Shown here in pieces: positions 61,469-64,000 of a stretch of DNA of 64,000 nt. The notes beneath the pieces are model-generated. The model worked only from the letters and a program-made list of their open reading frames with translations. It was not told where the DNA came from and searched no databases. Origin of the DNA: Poa pratensis (Eukaryota; Streptophyta; Magnoliopsida; Poales; Poaceae); the NCBI GenBank assembly GCA_947311845.1, contig CAMZMU010000055.1:17546877-17610876 (forward strand), read 5' to 3'. Within the stretch, counting starts at the first letter, position 1. Each line of letters begins with the position of its first letter. The translations under genes were made by a program, and so were the position numbers.

Positions 61469-63146
61469 CTAGCTAATTGCCCGTGCTATGCTACGGGATA
61501 TACATCAGTATAGAAGAGAATAATGTCATTGTACAAAATGGAGCATGTCTGATTTTAATCGGATAGCTTGAAGCAGTGTAATTACTGATGAATAATGTGC
61601 GGCCTTTTATTAATATCTTTACATCGGTACAAACAGTTTGCCGGATCAGTTCTAGGATTACATCATGAAAGAAAACCAAGCCTAAGGTGAAGAATGATAT
61701 CTCTTGGAGTTTTTAGCATTTAATTTGAACTTGATTGAAACTTTCGTGGCATATTCTTCCAAACCAGTAGAAAGGTGAAGAGATTTAAGTTTCCAGATCA
61801 TGTTCCATTATAAATACCCATGTCTCTAGTTTTGTTCTTAGCTTCCAGCAGAACCATTGGAGAGGCCGAGCCGTTATCTCTGTTCAAATCCGGCGTGCCC
61901 TCCTGCCATGCGTCTCCTCAGGCACCTCTCTGCATTTTCCCCGGACAATTTGTGGCGTCTTTGCGTTTCTCCAATAGATGTCCTGCAGGAAACAATCGTT
62001 CATCCCAGATTCAATAATCATGGAAACTTGTGACAGATTATTTTTTTATGGTAAATGATGACAGTATTTTGTTCTCACAAATACAAGTGATTTACCTAGC
62101 TATGTGATTCTAGTATTCTGAAAATCATACTACGGGTATTAAATGTCCAATATGAACCTTCTTGCATTACAATAATCGATAACGCTAGGGAATTGGATTT
62201 GGGAGTTGAGAATCTCTCATCAGAGACAGTCTAACACCTAGGAGGAGGGAACCAAAAGACGTAGTCGTTTAGCCTCCGTGTCGTCCAGCCTCAGTGTCTC
62301 CAAGACACCGTCTTGAACTTCCCTTCGACGATCATCGTGTCGGCGCCTATTTTCTCCATACTGCATGCGCATAAAATAGTCGATAAAATGAATAAACGTT
62401 ATAATTTCTGTAAGCTCAGGATAATGAAAGCAGAGACAATATGGTTACAAGCCAGAGAGGGAAATTAAACAGTTAAGTAAGATCCAAATCGCACACAATC
62501 CAGGAAAATTCAAATTCGCTACCATGCAGTCTGCATACGTCTACAATGAAGCAAGTATACATTAAATTGTTTAATTTCGAGTCCGTGGTGCTAATGGGGT
62601 TGCAAGTCTGTATCGGCTGAAATGAGTATTGTGTTGTAGATAAAGCGTGTTATCTCGTGAGAAACAACGCAACCAATATGCTAAAACTCCACTTATAGAC
62701 TAATAAATCTGCCCACGCTACATACCTTGGAGACTATTTGGTGATGAATTTCCCCAGACAACTTGGTCGTGAGGAAGACGGTGCCAGAATGCCCCAACTC
62801 TGGAGCTGAGATTTTTTGTCCGTGGGATAGGGTTTTCGGGGAGGGGGTACGATGGGTGGCCAGGATGGTTACTAAAGGCATAAAGATTATTCGGATGGCA
62901 GGTATTTAAGTTTGGAATGTGTTATTCGTGATCTATAAATTAATTGTACCTTCTAGTACGTGCTAGATTAAATAAATCTGAGATTTAATGCTATCATTTG
63001 ATTACCGTAGCGAGATTTGATTTGGCATTGATGTGGTGGGGAAAAACCCGGAGCGGGAAAAAACCATGTTGACGAGAGGGTGGGAGGCTTGACGAAGGAA
63101 CCAATCGTTCCTTTTAGATAAAAAAAATAAAGTAGAGAAGTAGAGA
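61469..63146 (-). mobile_element. Non-autonomous Helitron, unit C
   Basis: This is the copy of the unit B element, with the same hairpin CCCGTAGCATAGCACGGG and CTAG end. Confidence 0.62.
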
Positions 63147-63364
63147 TATAGATTAATTGTACCTTCTATTACGTGCTAGATTAACTGGTTATACAAGGAA
63201 ATAAATCCGAGATTTAATGCTATCATTTGATTACCGTAGCGAGATTTGATTTGGCATTGATGTGGTGGGGAAAAAACCGGAGCGGGAAAAAACCATGTTG
63301 ACGAAAGGGTGGGAAGCTTGACGAAGGAACGTATGGGGTGAATGAGCCGGCCTTATATAGGGGA

Positions 63365-64000
63365 TTTTTTTTTTAATTTTTCCACATATATTAAACCAAA
63401 ACCAGCAAAGAGTACACGATTACATCGATTATAAAAACAAAACTAAAAGAGACTAGCAAATCTATGAGATCTTCAAGCCTTTTCTTCATCCATGACACAA
63501 TCTTGTACTTTTCTGAAGGCAACCGTGGAACAACGCCGAAACCAACAAACCACAGACCTGTGAATACCACCGAAGGCTCTCCCTTTTTAATTTTGAGCCG
63601 CAGTGCCAAGACTTTGTGCACGCACGAAGCCATTAAATTAATCAAGCAACATCGGCAAGAGCACCACCACTGATATTCCAGGGACAAATAACCGAACCAC
63701 TTTGTCAACGTCGTTGGGAGCCGAGAGAACGAATCACCAATGCCGAAGACGTAGCAGCCGGGATAGATATTGCGAGGACAAATCTCCTCGCGACAACCAT
63801 GAGAAACAATCCAAAATTGATCTGGCGAAGCAAGATCTGAAGAACCATACCTAGACAGATTTAATTTTCCAAAGCCACCATTGACGTCGGGAAGGATATC
63901 TCGCCGTCGAACGAAGCGTGGAAGATCACTTATTACAGACGAGACCATCTCCATTAACGAAGAAGATGACGACCAAAACGAAACTCTAACATTAAGGACC
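63365..64000 (-). mobile_element. LINE-type retroposon, unit C (cut by window end)
   Basis: This is the left (3') part of the third copy; it continues past the window. Confidence 0.78.

Larger units (their letters stand above)
60506..64000. repeat. 8.15-kb tandem unit C (partial, cut by window end)
   Basis: This is the third copy, present for 3495 bases. It ends inside the LINE-type retroposon at the window edge. It shares with B most of the differences that separate B from A. Confidence 0.92.

Noticed and set aside
44215..64000. CRISPR-like or centromeric satellite array
   Set aside because: The unit is 8.15 kb and made of identifiable transposons and a host cassette; there are no short repeats with spacers and no monomeric satellite.

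Overview
The window is nuclear DNA from a grass, most likely a Triticeae species (wheat, Aegilops, rye or barley type). The evidence is spliced plant genes with GT-AG introns, a BARE/Angela-like copia LTR start, Stowaway and Tourist MITEs, CCCGT-hairpin/CTAG Helitron ends, and a high load of nested transposons. It holds only three convincing host protein genes. All assignments come from reading the sequence; no database was searched.

Layout. 1-3475: minus-strand remains of an autonomous Helitron RepHel gene with frameshifts, cut by the window edge. About 3500-7840 continues with upstream Helitron-type or captured sequence containing duplications. 7872-8041 is a hAT-type MITE; 8436-8670 is a GC-rich 80-bp tandem repeat. 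9440-10697 (plus) and 12102-12973 (minus, perfect 16-bp target duplication) are non-autonomous LINE-type retroposons. 14859-17639 holds two related TG...CA elements, one inserted in the end of the other, each with its own 5-bp target duplication. 18365-19020 is a dead copia gag. 20495-25598 is a 14-exon NIMA-related kinase gene with a one-base frameshift near its 3' end. 26436-27068 is an NHL/LEA2 membrane protein gene. 27250-34494 is a dead minus-strand LINE interrupted by a 5.35-kb gypsy element (identical LTRs, GTTGC target duplication) and two MITEs.

36300-37214 is an intact class III (GH18) chitinase. It founds a small segmental cluster: chitinase, 3' flank, and a cassette carrying a tRNA-Leu-like sequence. 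A second chitinase copy (40621-41170) has lost its 5' third. Two full-length tRNA-like copies lie at 40399-40479 and 42207-42287, and a third cassette starts near 43222.

44215-64000 is a head-to-tail array of a unit of about 8.15 kb: two full copies and one cut by the window end. Each unit contains the rest of cassette 3, a Tourist MITE, a Helitron, a LINE-type retroposon, a truncated tRNA-like sequence, foldback and Stowaway MITEs, and the 3' part of a MULE transposase gene cut exactly at the unit junction. The sister cassettes at 40 and 42 kb preserve the empty site of the retroposon, so the order of events can be read: cassette duplication, transposon insertions, then tandem amplification. 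No bacterial-type operon, CRISPR array or virus was seen.
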